From: Paenibacillus barcinonensis
GTDB taxonomy: Bacteria > Bacillota > Bacilli > Paenibacillales > Paenibacillaceae
NCBI RefSeq assembly: GCF_003217495.1
Contig: NZ_QJSW01000010.1
Location: 1-64,000 of the forward strand
Length of the DNA: 64,000 bases
Reading direction: 5' to 3'
Shown: positions 63,056 through 64,000 of the stretch, piece by piece
How the letters are laid out: each line of letters starts with the position of its first letter
Numbering within the stretch: position 1 is the first letter of the stretch
The notes under the pieces: generated by a model
Seen by the model: the letters and a program-made list of their open reading frames with translations, nothing else
The model's database searches: none
What the model was told of the DNA's origin: nothing
Position numbers and translations under genes: made by a program

Positions 63056-64000
63056 ATGCGGTCACGTAAGAAAAAGGGACTGATTCTGGTACTTGTTCTG
63101 GCTTTGGTGTTCTCGATCATCGTGATCTATCCAACGCAGGATAAGAGCCCCGGAACGGTACATGCACTTGAGGATTTTGAAGCTGTATCAGGCACCAAGG
63201 ATTCACGAGGCTATGAACATTATCGGGAAGCGTATGCGAGCACAGCCAAACCGGCCACAACCGTACGAGTTGAAGGCGAGGCTTACGCCGAGGCAGATAA
63301 CGCGGAGTTTGAAGTCGTGCAAGGATATGCTGGTCTGGACGGCAGTGCCGTAATTACTCCCGAATCCGGAGCCATTCGCTGGGATGTACCTGTTCAAGTG
63401 AGTGGTTTATATCACGTTCGCATTCATTATTATCCTGTCGAAGGCAAAAGCTCCGGGATAGAACGCAAGCTGGAGCTTAACGGAGAGGTTCCTTTCCGGG
63501 AAGCGGATGTACTTCTGTTCGACAGGGTATGGGGGAATCGCGAAGATCACATCCGGCAGGATGATCGTGGTAACGATCTCAGACCGAGACAGGTGGAGCA
63601 GCCGGAATGGCAGCTTGCTTCGTTCAGAGACAGTGCCGGGTATTTCGAGGAACCGTTTCAGTTTTATTTTGAAAAGGGTACCCAGCAATTATCGTTAACC
63701 TCTCTGAGAGAAAGTATGGCGATTGATTACATTGAGTTGTATCAGGAAGAAGCGGTTCCAGCGTATGCCGAACTGAAAAAGAGTTATGAGGCAGCAGGCT
63801 TGAAGGCAGCCAGCTCCGTGATGCTGAAGGTTCAAGGGGAAGATGCAGTCACCAAATCATCTCCTACACTGGCACCTATCTCGGATCGCTCCAGTCCATC
63901 ACTGGAACCTTATGATGTCTCCAAAATCCGTATCAATGCCATTGGCGGCGTGAACTGGAAGCTGCCTGGTGAATGGGTCGAATGGGAGCTTGATGTACCT
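63056..64000 (+). CDS. Membrane-anchored or secreted protein with carbohydrate-binding-like domain, 3' end missing
   Basis: The reading frame from ATG 63056 is open to the window edge (315 codons seen). A basic start (RSRKKKG) and one hydrophobic helix (about residues 8-25) form a signal or anchor. Residues 70-235 resemble a CBM35-type beta-sandwich: RVEGEAYAEAD, GAIRWDVPVQVSGLYHVRI and a closing SMAIDYIELYQEE. The rest is unrecognised. AGGAAAGGGG precedes the start. It follows the sugar-binding lipoprotein by 105 bases, presumably in one operon; in this genus such genes accompany ABC permeases. The full architecture cannot be judged. Confidence 0.75.
   Translation, partial: MRSRKKKGLILVLVLALVFSIIVIYPTQDKSPGTVHALEDFEAVSGTKDSRGYEHYREAYASTAKPATTVRVEGEAYAEADNAEFEVVQGYAGLDGSAVITPESGAIRWDVPVQVSGLYHVRIHYYPVEGKSSGIERKLELNGEVPFREADVLLFDRVWGNREDHIRQDDRGNDLRPRQVEQPEWQLASFRDSAGYFEEPFQFYFEKGTQQLSLTSLRESMAIDYIELYQEEAVPAYAELKKSYEAAGLKAASSVMLKVQGEDAVTKSSPTLAPISDRSSPSLEPYDVSKIRINAIGGVNWKLPGEWVEWELDVP

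Overview
The window looks like a chromosomal segment of a Paenibacillus-type member of the Bacillales. The grounds are family content rather than a marker gene: YesM/YesN two-component pairs beside Lpl-type sugar ABC genes, an S-layer-homology (SLH) protein, a B. subtilis-order rbsRKDACB operon, a XynC-like glucuronoxylanase, barnase/barstar, strong AGGAGG ribosome binding sites, many TTG/GTG starts and many intrinsic terminators. No rRNA, tRNA, CRISPR array, phage genes or transposase genes were seen.

Layout. 1-8 kb holds housekeeping and stress genes: uppP, a Fur-boxed siderophore-binding lipoprotein, a divergent MerR/zinc alcohol dehydrogenase pair, helD and a class I amidotransferase. 8.2-13.2 kb holds an SLH protein and a 1226-residue secreted Big2 protein. 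13.6-17.1 kb holds a nucleoside deaminase and a carboxynorspermidine (polyamine) operon behind a long leader with a short uORF and an intrinsic terminator. 17.2-21.3 kb holds a second MerR divergon (with an SDR enzyme), a YitT-family membrane protein, a small hydrophilic protein and a serine hydrolase. 21.4-30.7 kb holds a DMT transporter, the complete ribose operon, a YggS-family PLP protein and a BenE transporter. 30.8-34.7 kb holds a MocR regulator and an amino-acid ABC system whose binding protein is fused to its permease.

From 35 kb to the right edge lies a plant-polysaccharide region. It has a GH27 alpha-galactosidase, an AraC regulator and a GH95 enzyme, then a YesN/YesM pair, an Lpl-type ABC importer and a secreted GH30 glucuronoxylanase with a carbohydrate-binding domain inserted in its barrel. 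After a barnase/barstar pair and an AraC regulator come two signal-peptide-less GH43 enzymes, an orphan binding protein with a second YesM/YesN pair, a degenerate response regulator, another sugar-binding lipoprotein and a truncated anchored protein.

How it may work together (inference): xylan is cut outside the cell by the GH30 enzyme, acidic or arabinosylated oligomers enter through the ABC importer, and the GH43, GH27 and GH95 enzymes finish the job in the cytoplasm. Candidate cre boxes in front of several units suggest CcpA-type catabolite control. The most unusual items are the uORF/attenuator leader of the polyamine operon, the domain-inserted GH30 xylanase, the palindromic 19-bp-spacer promoters of two separate MerR divergons, a pair of MITE-like repeats, and a response regulator whose receiver has lost its phosphorylation residues.
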